A stretch of 23,256 nt of DNA. Origin: an uncultured Oscillospiraceae bacterium (GTDB lineage: Bacteria; Bacillota; Clostridia; Oscillospirales; Acutalibacteraceae). The notes beneath the pieces are model-generated. The model did not search any database. It had not been told where the DNA came from and saw only the letters and a program-made list of their open reading frames with translations. A program made the translations under genes and the position numbers. This document shows, piece after piece, positions 1-8,017 of the stretch (position 1 is its first letter; the number at the start of each line of letters is the position of its first letter). The DNA is taken from assembly GCA_905192745.1 (NCBI GenBank), contig CAJJLZ010000035.1, forward strand, positions 1 through 23,256. Reading direction: 5' to 3'.

Positions 1-85
1 AGAAGAACGTAACTCTTTCTTCTTTTTCCAGTCTCACATCATTGACAAACGTACACTGATTTTTGCGCCTTTTCTGAAAAAGGTA

Positions 86-114
86 TTGAAAAAAAGGACT
101 CTCTATGGTATCAT
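86..114 (+). promoter_or_regulatory. Promoter P1, reading towards recombination site 1
   Basis: A TTGAAA -35 box (86-91) is followed by exactly 17 bases and TATCAT (109-114), with an upstream TG that makes an extended -10. It reads rightwards and ends 37 bases before the palindromic site at 152. No rightward gene starts downstream, so its transcript would run through both sites and antisense to the recombinase. The prediction rests on sequence match only. Confidence 0.5.
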
Positions 115-151
115 ATTAGTGTATATGCAGGTTTGAAGCTTTCGTTCATAA

Positions 152-171
152 CCACATAATCCACATTATGT
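152..171. repeat. Palindromic recombination-site candidate, copy 1
   Basis: The 20-base sequence CCACATAATCCACATTATGT occurs here and again, identically and in the same orientation, at 228-247. Its core is an inverted repeat, CATAAT and ATTATG, around the asymmetric 4-base centre CCAC. Short inverted arms around a small centre are the usual layout of core-type sites bound by tyrosine recombinases, and a tyrosine recombinase gene abuts copy 2. That the enzyme acts here is inferred from layout. Confidence 0.55.
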
Positions 172-182
172 AAAAGCCATCC

Positions 183-211
183 TTGAAAAGCCTGAACTTT
201 TCTGATATAAT
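183..211 (+). promoter_or_regulatory. Promoter P2, lying between the two palindromic sites
   Basis: TTGAAA (183-188), a 17-base spacer and a perfect TATAAT (206-211) with an extended -10 TG at 203-204. This is one of the best promoter matches in the window. It sits in the 56-base segment bounded by the two identical palindromes and fires rightwards into copy 2 and antisense to the recombinase gene. Deleting or inverting the segment would remove or reverse it. Confidence 0.6.
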
Positions 212-227
212 AAACCCAAACAGCTTT

Positions 228-248
228 CCACATAATCCACATTATGTG
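228..248. repeat. Palindromic recombination-site candidate, copy 2, overlapping the recombinase stop codon
   Basis: This is the second copy of the 20-base palindrome; the arms extend here to 8 bases on each side (CACATAAT 229-236, ATTATGTG 241-248) around CCAC. The TAA stop of the leftward recombinase gene (242-244) lies inside the right arm, so gene end and site are fused. The copies are 76 bases apart, start to start, as direct repeats. Confidence 0.55.
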
Positions 249-1078
249 AGCAACATCGTCTGTACCCGTTCCAGATAATGGATATGCTGTCTGCCGGTTT
301 CAATGGTATAAATCCGGGTGGTGTTAATACTGCTGTGGCCTAACAAATCAGCCAGCCGGACAATGTCCTTTTCTATGCTGTAAAACGTCCGTGCGAAAAG
401 ATGGCGCAGATTATGCGGGAAAACCTTAATGGGAGATACTCCGGCTTTGGCGCACAACGCTTTCATTCGCCGCCAGATACTGCTGCGATCCAGCGGCTTT
501 CCGTTCTTACCCACAAACACGCTTCCGGCTTGTATGCCGGATTTTTTTATATATTTATTTAATAGCTTTTGTAACGGCGCGGGGATGAAAATCACCCGCG
601 TCTTATTTTTACAATTGACGACAGCCTTCCCAGCTCGTACAGCTTCCACGGTGATATATCGCAGCTCCGAAACGCGGATACCGGTGCCGCAGATGGTCTG
701 GATCACATAGGAGAGTTGGGTGTGTTCTGCTGCACGGACTAATCGGCGGTACTCTTCTTTTGTCAGTTCTTTATCTTCCTCATAAAAAATCTGTCGCTGG
801 ATTTTGAGAATTTTAACACAATACGACGACAGCCCCGAAAAGCGCAGAAAGCCGTTCAATGCCACCAACATAGAATTGACGCTGGCCGGAGCGTAGTGGT
901 TTGTCAAATACTCTTTATAGCTGATAATTTCCGCTTTTTCTATCGGTCTGCCAGCCAGATACTCTGCAAAAGTGCGAACATCCCGCAGATACTTTTCAAT
1001 GGTCGCCTCGCTCTTTTCTTCTTCTTTCAGATACTGCTCAAATTGCAAAATGGCATCTGTAAAATTCAATTCAATCAT
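242..1078 (-). CDS. Tyrosine recombinase / phage-type integrase
   Basis: A site-specific recombinase of the XerC/D-phage integrase class that cuts and rejoins DNA through a catalytic tyrosine. I place the start at 1078 (protein beginning MIELNFTDA, about 278 residues) because GGGAGG lies 9 bases upstream; a longer frame reaches 1171 without a ribosome-binding site. The N-terminal part (about residues 1-90) is a SAM-like core-binding domain (ATIEKYLRDVRTF). The catalytic domain shows the first Arg in GTGIRVSEL, the HNLRH box, the LLGHSSINTT box and the nucleophile Tyr in TRIYT, so it appears intact. It lacks an excisionase neighbour. The gene ends inside palindromic site copy 2, suggesting that it acts locally on these sites, as DNA invertases or cassette recombinases do, though it may instead belong to the decayed conjugative element next door. 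Family assignment is sure; the target is inferred. Confidence 0.92.
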   Translation of the reverse strand: MIELNFTDAILQFEQYLKEEEKSEATIEKYLRDVRTFAEYLAGRPIEKAEIISYKEYLTNHYAPASVNSMLVALNGFLRFSGLSSYCVKILKIQRQIFYEEDKELTKEEYRRLVRAAEHTQLSYVIQTICGTGIRVSELRYITVEAVRAGKAVVNCKNKTRVIFIPAPLQKLLNKYIKKSGIQAGSVFVGKNGKPLDRSSIWRRMKALCAKAGVSPIKVFPHNLRHLFARTFYSIEKDIVRLADLLGHSSINTTRIYTIETGRQHIHYLERVQTMLLT

Positions 1079-1240
1079 ATACCATTTCCTCCCTTTTCTT
1101 TTAGCATTCCCTTCTTTCATTTTTATTATGACACCAATGGGTTTCCTAACGGAAAATTTCTTCAGAAACAAGGTAAAATTTTTGATTTAAGCCTTGCTTT
1201 TTCACCCGTAGTGCCTATCACATCAACCATATGTTTTAAG

Positions 1241-1805
1241 GTGAACGCAATCATACTGCAAATATCTGAAATCGTAAAGAAAACCGAGAAAATGTTTGAT
1301 CGGTTCAACTAGTACTTATACAATGGGAAATTGGCCCGTCCAGCCATCACGGTATCGCCGGACGGCAGGCACGCAGCCTATGGCTGGTGCAGTGTATATG
1401 AAATCTGGAACCATGAAAACAAGACATACCGGGAAATCAATATTTGTGCCGAGTACATCGACCGGCCCATCTTCGGAGCGGCGGTCACTATGATCCACGA
1501 AATGTCCCATCTCTATGATTTGAACAGCTCTAAATTGTGCGGACGGCACAAAAAAGCCCCTATGTAGGAATATTGAGTTTTAAGCGGAGTGGCGCAGCGT
1601 CAGCGGCAAGACGCTCCTGCAAATCACCACGACCACCGGCGACGAAGGCGAAGAAACGAAAACGACAACCGTAAAGGGATGCCGCCAGACCAACAAGAAC
1701 CGCCGTATCAAATATGTCTGCCCGGAATGCGGCATCATTATCCGGGCGACACGGGAGGTCAACGTGGTATGTGGTGACTGCAGCGTACCTTTCGAGCTTG
1801 ACTAA
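1241..1805 (+). pseudogene. Decayed SprT-like zinc metallopeptidase gene of a conjugative element
   Basis: Two reading frames together give a recognisable protein. Frame one runs from GTG 1241 (VNAIILQISEIVKK) through an in-frame TAG at 1310-1312 into a segment with YREINICAEYIDRPI and the zinc-binding motif HEMSH, stopping at 1565-1567. A second frame (about 1587-1805) resumes with GKTLLQITTTTGDEGEE and ends in a zinc ribbon, CPEC...CGDC, followed by FELD and TAA. This order (N-terminal helix, HExxH core, C-terminal zinc ribbon) is that of the SprT-like proteins carried by Tn1549-type conjugative elements of gut Firmicutes. The middle, between the HEMSH helix and the ribbon, has been deleted. 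With one nonsense codon, one frame change and one deletion it cannot make the full protein. It is evidence that a conjugative element once occupied this spot. Confidence 0.8.
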
Positions 1806-1816
1806 AATAAGTATAA

Positions 1817-1862
1817 GGCCGAGGATACATTAAAATGTATCCTCGGCCCGGTGCGTCTTTTT
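1817..1862. terminator. Perfect 14-bp stem terminator, probably bidirectional
   Basis: GGCCGAGGATACAT (1817-1830) and its exact complement (1835-1848) flank a TAAA loop; TCTTTTT follows on the + strand at 1856-1862. It lies between the end of the metallopeptidase remnant and the end of the leftward phosphoesterase gene. It could stop transcription from both sides, although the T-run on the minus strand is poor. Confidence 0.65.
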
Positions 1863-1970
1863 ACTTTAAAACAGCGCTTTTTTGATACGTCGTCAAGGCA
1901 ATGGCCCCGAATGGCGGATTTCAAGGGCATTTATCCACCTGATCACGGCATTCAGCTTACAAGGAAAAAA

Positions 1971-4900
1971 TCACTGATATTTGTAATACCACACCCGAGC
2001 CTTGTAATAGGCATCGCGGCTGTGTACCCGGGTTTCGGAGGTGTAGGAGCCCTTTCCGTCCGGAATGAACAACTCCACGGTGTTAGTGTTCCATGTAGTC
2101 TGAGTACCATTGGGAATGGCCCGGACGATGGTGCCGGAGTAGGGCTGATTGCCCACCGCCTTGATGTTGGCGGCGGAGATAGTTCCGTAAGCATCGAAGG
2201 CAGTGGAAAATTCCCCAGTGCGGGTGTTGAACTGATACACGTCTTCCACCGTGGTAACCCACAGCCGGTCGTTGTCACCGTAAACCGGATAGAGATCGTG
2301 ACCACCGCTGGAGGGTAGATCGAACACCATATCCTCCCGCAAGTTCAAGGTGGGTTCCTCCTCAGTACCGCTTACCTCATAGGCCACCAGTTTTTTGCCG
2401 CCCAGAGCCCAGAGCACCTGAAGATCCGGATCCCAAGTCAGGCCATGGGCGTCCTCCAGAGTACAACGGGCATAGTAGCCGCTGCCATCCCCCTGAGAGG
2501 AGGCGTAAATGGTCACCGAGTTACCGGTGCTGGAGGCCACCGCCAGATTACCGCCGGGCAGTAATTCCACCGAGTGGGAGTTGTTCTCGTTCTTGGTGTC
2601 CCGGGAATACAGCTTCTCCTGAGTTTTGTAGTCCACGATCCCCACAAAGCCGCCGGAGGAGGTGGTGATCACCACATAGCCGCCGTAGAACTCGCTGTAC
2701 CGCAACTTGGCATCGGATACGTTAGTATAGGTGTTGATACCCGTGAATCCCTTGGCGGAGGTGGGTTTCCACTGCCAGACCACCGCGTCGTCCTGATTCC
2801 AGTCTCCGCTGTTCTGGTGGAACACCACCACCTTGTTATCCCGCTGGTCGGCGCCTGCCACCATTTCGGTTCCGGCGGAGGAGGCCACCGTGTCGGGGGT
2901 GAACTGCTCTCCGTCGCTGGTCAGCAGGTAGGACAGGGGACGGAAGGAGGTAAAGGAATCAAATACAGCGGTCCGGTAGACCGCGCCCTCCGGCAGATCC
3001 TCCAGAGGCAGGGAGAGGGGATAGATGCCGGTGCCGTTCACTCTGGTATAGGCGCAGCGCAGCAGACTGCCGTCCGATTCGTATACCCCCAGAAAGGCCA
3101 CGGCCGTTTCCGGGGAATCGGTGTTGCTCAGCACCTGAATGGAGGTGACGGCTCCGCCCGTTTCCATGGTGTATACCGTGTCCCCTGCGGCGTTCTCCAG
3201 CCCCACCGCTTCCACGGTGTAGGGCAGGTCGGACACCGCCGCCAGATTGACCAGAATGGTCAACTCGTCCACTGTTTTGCCGCCGACGGTGCGCCGCAGG
3301 GTCATATCGGAGCGGAGGATTCGGGTGCCGTCGGTGATGGGCTGGCCATCGAAATCGCACACCGCCAGCTCCTCCGGATGTTCGAACCGGCTGAGGAATT
3401 CCGCCACGGTGGTCTGGTGGGCGATATCGGTGATGGTGCCCGCTCCCCGGTCAATATCGTACACCGAGGAGGTGATGGGCTGCTTCAGGGTGACGGAATA
3501 GGATTTCAGGTTCTTTTTGGCGCCGGTCTTTTCGCCGTAGTTTTTCATTTGCAGGTCGATGTGGTCCTCATAGACATACACCATCAGCACCTGAACCACC
3601 GCCGGTTGCTGATTGGACAGGGCGCCGCTGTTGTAGCGGTTGTTGTAATAGCTCAGGGAACCCATGAAGCTGGAGGTGAATCCGCCGGCCCAAGTGCCCC
3701 GGTCGGTCTGGATGGTGCCGTCGGCGTTGTAGGCGGTGATTCGCTCGAAGGTGTCCCGCTCGATGAAGGGACCACCGTGGTCGTGAGCGTACAGGTACAC
3801 CACGTTGGGATGCTCCATCAGGATTTCCTTGAGGCGGGTGTTGGCTCCATTGGCGTCGCTGAGGCCCTTGGAGGCCGCGGTCAGGGCCACCGAATCCTGC
3901 AGAGGATAGTGGGCCAGAAATATCACCGGATCACAGGGATCGATGGAAGAGAGCTTTTCATCCACCCATTCCACCGATTCCATGGTGTAAATGTAGCCGG
4001 AGACAGTCTTGTCCCCGTTGTAGGGGGTGTTCAGACCGATAAAGTGGATGCCATCGATGATGGAATAGTAGGCCAGCAGGTTCTTCTGCCGGTCGGCGCT
4101 CTCGTACAGGACGTCGATGTACTCTCCCGCTCCCGCTTGCATGGCCTGATCGATAAAGGCACCGGAATTAAACTCCGTCCCGCCGGCCTCATAGTCGTGA
4201 TTGCCGTTGATATACAGAACCTTGCCGTCTTTGCTGACGGTGCTGAAGGCTTCGGTGAGCTGCTGCACCGCTTTGTCATACAGTTCCCGGTTCCAGCCTC
4301 CGCCCGCGTTGTTGCTCAAGGTGTCGCCGCCTACCAGCACCACGTCGGGATTCTCGTTCTGCTTGATCTGCTCCATGGCATACCGGGTCTGCTCACGGAC
4401 CACGTCCTCCCAGCTCTGGATGCCGTAGTCGATGTGCATATCACCGAAGGCTGCGATGGTGAACAGAGGATCCTCACGAGGCTCCTCGATGTCCAGGTCG
4501 GCGTCCTCCACCGCTGTCTCATACACATAGAAGCCGCTGGTGCTAGTGCTAGTGCCCATTTGGTAGCCGCCACCGTTTCCGCCGGTGAACCGGACGTAAT
4601 AGGTGGTGCCGTCCACTGTTTTGGAGATCCGCAGGGTGCCGTCCTCGGCACCGCCCTCGTTGAAGGTGATATCCAGCTCCTGCTGGGAACCCAGCTTCAG
4701 GGAAGCCGCGCCGTTTTCCACCACCATGTTGAGATAGTGGTCTCCGGCGATGCCCATGGCCTTCAGACTATGACCCTCCCCAAAGTTCTCGATCTTCCAC
4801 AGGGCGTTCAGGGCGATCTCCTGAGAGGAGGCGTCAAAGGAGGGAGCCTGCATCAGCAGGGGAGAGGCGTTTTTGGTGTTCTCAATGCCCAGAGCCAGCT

Positions 4901-6590
4901 GCAGATCTTTCTGATTCCCCTGTTGGATCTTGGGGATGGCCAGAACATAGTTGTGTCCGCTGACCATGTCGGAGGCATGAATTTTGGTGTAAGGGGGCAA
5001 CTGGGCCGGTACCCGGGACAGGGAATAGACCCGGAAGGCAGTGGTGGCCGCGGAGGTGCCTGCCTCCCAGCCGATGCCCTTGGTGTTAGTGAAGCGGACA
5101 TAATACAGGGTGCCGTTCACCCGAGTGGAGATGGAGGTCCGCCCGTTCTCGCTGACGGTGAGGGTCAGGGCCTGCTGGGGGCCCAGCTCCAAATGGGGCT
5201 TGCTGTCACGCACGGTGATGTTGAGGTAGCTGTTCTCCCCCTCTGCCGCCGCAGATTTCAGGCTGTATCCGTCCCCGTATTCCTCAATGGTCCAGATCAG
5301 GGTGTCCGGAGCATCGCCAGCCAAAGGATCGTATTTTACATGCTTGCGCAGGCCCTGATCGGTGTTGCCGTTGCTCTCGCTGGACATGGCGAATTCGCCG
5401 GTGCCCTGATCGGTGCTGTTGATCCCCGGGATAGCCAGAACATACCGGCTGCCGCTGACGATGTCCGCGCCGCTGATCTGGGTGGCGGGAGGGTTCAGCA
5501 GATTGTCCGGCACTTGGAACACCCGGAAGCTACTGGTGGCGGTGGCGGTGGAGGCCTGCCAGCCCACACCGCTGCCGCCGGTGAAGCGGACGTTGTAGAC
5601 CTTTCCGTCCACCGTCCGGGAAATGGTGGCGGAACCGTCGGAGTTTTGGGATACGGTCAGAGCCTGCCGGGGGCCAAGGGTCAGCCCGGCCTTGCCGTTG
5701 TCCACCGTGATGTTGAGATACCCGTTATCATCCTCCGCGGCCAGAAGCTTCAGGCTGTGGCCGTCTGCAAAGGTCTCGTATTGCCACACGATGGTGTCCT
5801 CAATACCGGACTGGGTCTCATCGAACTTGATGTGGCGGAGCAGGCTGTCCACATGGCTGATATTTTTCGTGCCGGAGAGGGCGAACTGTCCCACCCCCTG
5901 ATCCAGACTCTGTACTCCGGCGATGGCAAAGATGTAGTGGCCACCGGACACCATCTCCCGGGAATCGATGGAAGAAATGGAGGTGGTGGTGATCAGTTCC
6001 TCCGGGACCGAGAACAGCCGGAAGCTGCTGCTGGCGATGGCGGTCGCCGCCTCGTAGCCGATTCCTTTGGTGTTGGTGAATCGGATGTAGTAATGGGTGT
6101 CCTCAATGGTGCGGGACAGGGTGACGGTGCCGTCGGCATTGACGGTCCAGATCAATTCCTGCCTCTCACCCATGGTTAGCTGGGGCTTGTCGTCCAGCAC
6201 CTCGATGTTCAGATAGGCTTTTTCCTCTCCGGCGGAATAAGCCTTCAGGCTGTAGCCTTCGTTGAATTTCTCAATGAACCAGACCAGCTTTTCGTCCACG
6301 TAGCTCTGCCCCTCAGAAAAGGGCACATGCTTTCGCAGCTGCTGGGCGGTGTTGTCGTTGCTTTCGCTGGACATGGCGAACTGACCGTTGCCTTTGTCGC
6401 TGCTGTTGATGCCAGCCATAGCCAGCACGTAATAGCCATCGGTGACCATGGCGGCATTGACCTGTTTTATGGCGCCGCCGGACCGGGTGTTGTCCGCCAG
6501 CGCAGACAGGCCCGCGGCCCCTTGGGTCAGAAGACCCAGTGATACCAAGCAGGGCAGAATTTTTTTCTTCAGAAATTGACCGAGTTTCAT
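1971..6590 (-). CDS. Very large secreted calcineurin-like phosphoesterase with four N-terminal repeats and a DUF6528-like domain
   Basis: 1,539 residues. A signal peptide occupies about 1-32 (MKLGQFLKKK, hydrophobic stretch, ALADN). Four tandem domains of about 150-165 residues follow (roughly 45-196, 208-360, 372-523, 536-692), each with Y-x-L/F-A-I/M, G-x-S/H-S-L-K, Y-L-N and Y-x-V/I-R-F signatures; they look all-beta and possibly trefoil-like, but I do not recognise the family. Residues 708-1015 are a metallophosphoesterase with a complete metal site: D717/H719 (GDMH), D756 (GGD), N797-H798-D799 (GNHD), H894 (AHYP), H936/H938 (AHDH). About 1030-1115 is a small beta domain common in secreted clostridial proteins. 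Residues 1250-1539 match DUF6528 (DAKLRYSE, SGGFVGI, HSVELLPGGN, probably a propeller). GGAGG lies 6 bases before the ATG, which overlaps the TGA of the upstream gene. It contains no sorting motif of its own, so it is presumably released or held non-covalently. The substrate is unknown. Confidence 0.88.
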   Translation of the reverse strand: MKLGQFLKKKILPCLVSLGLLTQGAAGLSALADNTRSGGAIKQVNAAMVTDGYYVLAMAGINSSDKGNGQFAMSSESNDNTAQQLRKHVPFSEGQSYVDEKLVWFIEKFNEGYSLKAYSAGEEKAYLNIEVLDDKPQLTMGERQELIWTVNADGTVTLSRTIEDTHYYIRFTNTKGIGYEAATAIASSSFRLFSVPEELITTTSISSIDSREMVSGGHYIFAIAGVQSLDQGVGQFALSGTKNISHVDSLLRHIKFDETQSGIEDTIVWQYETFADGHSLKLLAAEDDNGYLNITVDNGKAGLTLGPRQALTVSQNSDGSATISRTVDGKVYNVRFTGGSGVGWQASTATATSSFRVFQVPDNLLNPPATQISGADIVSGSRYVLAIPGINSTDQGTGEFAMSSESNGNTDQGLRKHVKYDPLAGDAPDTLIWTIEEYGDGYSLKSAAAEGENSYLNITVRDSKPHLELGPQQALTLTVSENGRTSISTRVNGTLYYVRFTNTKGIGWEAGTSAATTAFRVYSLSRVPAQLPPYTKIHASDMVSGHNYVLAIPKIQQGNQKDLQLALGIENTKNASPLLMQAPSFDASSQEIALNALWKIENFGEGHSLKAMGIAGDHYLNMVVENGAASLKLGSQQELDITFNEGGAEDGTLRISKTVDGTTYYVRFTGGNGGGYQMGTSTSTSGFYVYETAVEDADLDIEEPREDPLFTIAAFGDMHIDYGIQSWEDVVREQTRYAMEQIKQNENPDVVLVGGDTLSNNAGGGWNRELYDKAVQQLTEAFSTVSKDGKVLYINGNHDYEAGGTEFNSGAFIDQAMQAGAGEYIDVLYESADRQKNLLAYYSIIDGIHFIGLNTPYNGDKTVSGYIYTMESVEWVDEKLSSIDPCDPVIFLAHYPLQDSVALTAASKGLSDANGANTRLKEILMEHPNVVYLYAHDHGGPFIERDTFERITAYNADGTIQTDRGTWAGGFTSSFMGSLSYYNNRYNSGALSNQQPAVVQVLMVYVYEDHIDLQMKNYGEKTGAKKNLKSYSVTLKQPITSSVYDIDRGAGTITDIAHQTTVAEFLSRFEHPEELAVCDFDGQPITDGTRILRSDMTLRRTVGGKTVDELTILVNLAAVSDLPYTVEAVGLENAAGDTVYTMETGGAVTSIQVLSNTDSPETAVAFLGVYESDGSLLRCAYTRVNGTGIYPLSLPLEDLPEGAVYRTAVFDSFTSFRPLSYLLTSDGEQFTPDTVASSAGTEMVAGADQRDNKVVVFHQNSGDWNQDDAVVWQWKPTSAKGFTGINTYTNVSDAKLRYSEFYGGYVVITTSSGGFVGIVDYKTQEKLYSRDTKNENNSHSVELLPGGNLAVASSTGNSVTIYASSQGDGSGYYARCTLEDAHGLTWDPDLQVLWALGGKKLVAYEVSGTEEEPTLNLREDMVFDLPSSGGHDLYPVYGDNDRLWVTTVEDVYQFNTRTGEFSTAFDAYGTISAANIKAVGNQPYSGTIVRAIPNGTQTTWNTNTVELFIPDGKGSYTSETRVHSRDAYYKARVWYYKYQ

Positions 6591-7147
6591 TTGGTACCTC
6601 CATTAATACGACGTTTATTCCAGCAGATCATCACCGTGATCAGGCCGCCCGTCACGGCCAACATCGCCATGCCCGCCAGCGAGGCCTCGCCGGTTTCCGG
6701 TGCGTCTGAACTGGTGGTAGAGGGTGTGGAATTGGTGGAATTGGTGGAATTGGTGGAGTCAGTAGTCTCCGGCCCCAACAGTTCGGAATAGGCCACCGCA
6801 CCGGTGGAATCGCCGATTATCAGGCGATATTCTCGGGCGTCCCGGCCGCCGGTGTCGATGTCCAGAGTGAAAGCGGTGCGCCCATTGAGATACAGGGCGT
6901 TGGCGTAGAGAATGTCTCCGGGGGTAGGTTGCGCCTTATCGGCGTCCCGGTGAATCACCAGAACCGACAGCATCTGCCGGGGATTTTCGGTGGGAATCCC
7001 CTCCATTTCCAGCCGCAGAGTATCCTGCTGGACGGTGAAATTTACCGAAAAATCACCTCCATCTGTTTCCAAAGCCATAGCCGTCCAAGGCAAAAGGCCA
7101 AATATCATCAGCAACAGGGAAAGAAAACCAATTTTAATACACTTCAT
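6587..7147 (-). CDS. Small sortase-anchored surface protein, coupled to the phosphoesterase
   Basis: 186 residues with a signal peptide (1-26, hydrophobic LSLLLMIFGLLPW), an extracellular domain of about 100 residues (27-125) resembling Gram-positive surface modules with a short beta fold, and a Ser/Thr/Asn linker with STN repeated three times (131-139). A C-terminal sorting signal follows: APETG (149-153), a hydrophobic stretch (about 157-174) and a basic tail KRR. The motif is a variant of LPxTG, so covalent attachment to peptidoglycan by a sortase is predicted; no sortase gene is in the window. GGAGG lies about 11 bases before the ATG at 7147. Its TGA overlaps the ATG of the 1,539-residue phosphoesterase gene (ATGA), so both are probably made in fixed proportion from one mRNA and may form a surface pair. 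The family of the extracellular domain is not recognised. Confidence 0.85.
   Translation of the reverse strand: MKCIKIGFLSLLLMIFGLLPWTAMALETDGGDFSVNFTVQQDTLRLEMEGIPTENPRQMLSVLVIHRDADKAQPTPGDILYANALYLNGRTAFTLDIDTGGRDAREYRLIIGDSTGAVAYSELLGPETTDSTNSTNSTNSTPSTTSSDAPETGEASLAGMAMLAVTGGLITVMICWNKRRINGGTK
6726..6757. repeat. 9-bp minisatellite in the linker of the anchored protein
   Basis: GTGGAATTG is repeated three times exactly (6726-6752) plus a 5-base partial copy. On the coding (minus) strand it gives the (STN)n linker before the sorting signal. Because the unit is three codons long, copy-number change would alter linker length without shifting the frame. Confidence 0.85.
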
Positions 7148-7523
7148 ACTTTGGGAAACCTCCTATTATTATCTTTCTGTTTGGTGGAAGTATCTACCGC
7201 TCCTGCCGACACGCCATGCGGTTCAGAATACATCCAATATGGCTGCTGTTTTTTAACCATTTGTTCATATACGTTTTTTCCTTTCTCCTAATTCTGTGCC
7301 GTTTCATTCATCGCTTACTCCGAAAAAACGCCCTGTTTTCGTTAGAAAGTGAGGCATCTTATCGTGCGTTCACGAATAATAAGGTACGAAATATATTTTA
7401 TAACGCCGTATATTAAGTCACCATTACACAGGCGTTGAATTTGAGTAAACCCAAAGGAAAGAAAAGTAATCTGGTCGCGACAAAATCACTTTATCTGTAC
7501 TCTGTATTTATTCCCCTGCGCAT
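7148..7523. other. AT-rich intergenic stretch without recognised genes
   Basis: 376 bases separate the surface operon from the IS256 remnant. The leader of the surface operon (GGAGG at about 7159-7163) lies at the left end. I see no reading frame with a credible ribosome-binding site and no convincing leftward promoter. The base composition is clearly more AT-rich than the operon it precedes. Confidence 0.5.
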
Positions 7524-7976
7524 TCACCGTAGTAACATATCCTGTGCATTACCGAGTTGTTCTGCCGCCCTGCGGGAGATTATACGTTCGTTTTCACCGC
7601 CCCAGTTGCGGCGCAGGTAAAAGCCGTCCACATAGACGTACGGGTAGCGGCCGCCCTGCAGCGGGCGGTTCCGCCATTCCTCGATGTGAACATAGGCCTT
7701 CCTGTTCAGCTCACTGATGGCTGTCTCAAACGAGATTCCCTTGAGGCGCGGCATCTTGAGCGTGACATCTCCCGAAGTGGTGGTGAGGTTCCGGCTGTAG
7801 TGGCCGCTGCGGTAACCCTGTCGCTGCTCGCTGCGCTCGTACCGGGCCGCCTGAGTCAGTTTCTCCGCCTCGGCTTCCAGCAACTCATTCAGGGTTTCTT
7901 CCACGCTCCCCCTCACTAGTTCTTTGATCTGACCCTTGATTACTTCCTCATTCGGCTGTACAATCTTCTCAGACAT
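7524..7976 (-). pseudogene. IS256-family transposase remnant (internally deleted and truncated)
   Basis: The N-terminus is that of IS256/mutator-type transposases (long acidic helix, YRSGHYSRNLTTTSGDVTLK, PRLKGISFETAI), and AAAGGAG lies about 10 bases before the ATG at 7976. After FETAI the frame jumps directly to SELNRKAYVHIEEWRNRPL, so roughly 45 family residues are missing by an in-frame deletion. It then reads through the first catalytic Asp region (YVYVDGFYLRRNWGGE) and ends in 20-odd unrelated residues. The second Asp, the Glu and the whole C-terminal half are absent, so it is inactive. No terminal inverted repeats were found. Confidence 0.88.
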
Positions 7977-8017
7977 GGTTTGCTTTCTCCTTTCAGAATG
8001 GTGTGTCGTGACTTCAT

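Noticed and set aside
2574..6179. A 1,201-codon open frame on the + strand opposite the phosphoesterase gene
   Set aside because: It is the antisense shadow of a GC-rich coding region: low-complexity Gly/His/Val content, no domain, no ribosome-binding site. The minus-strand frame has a signal peptide and a complete metal site.
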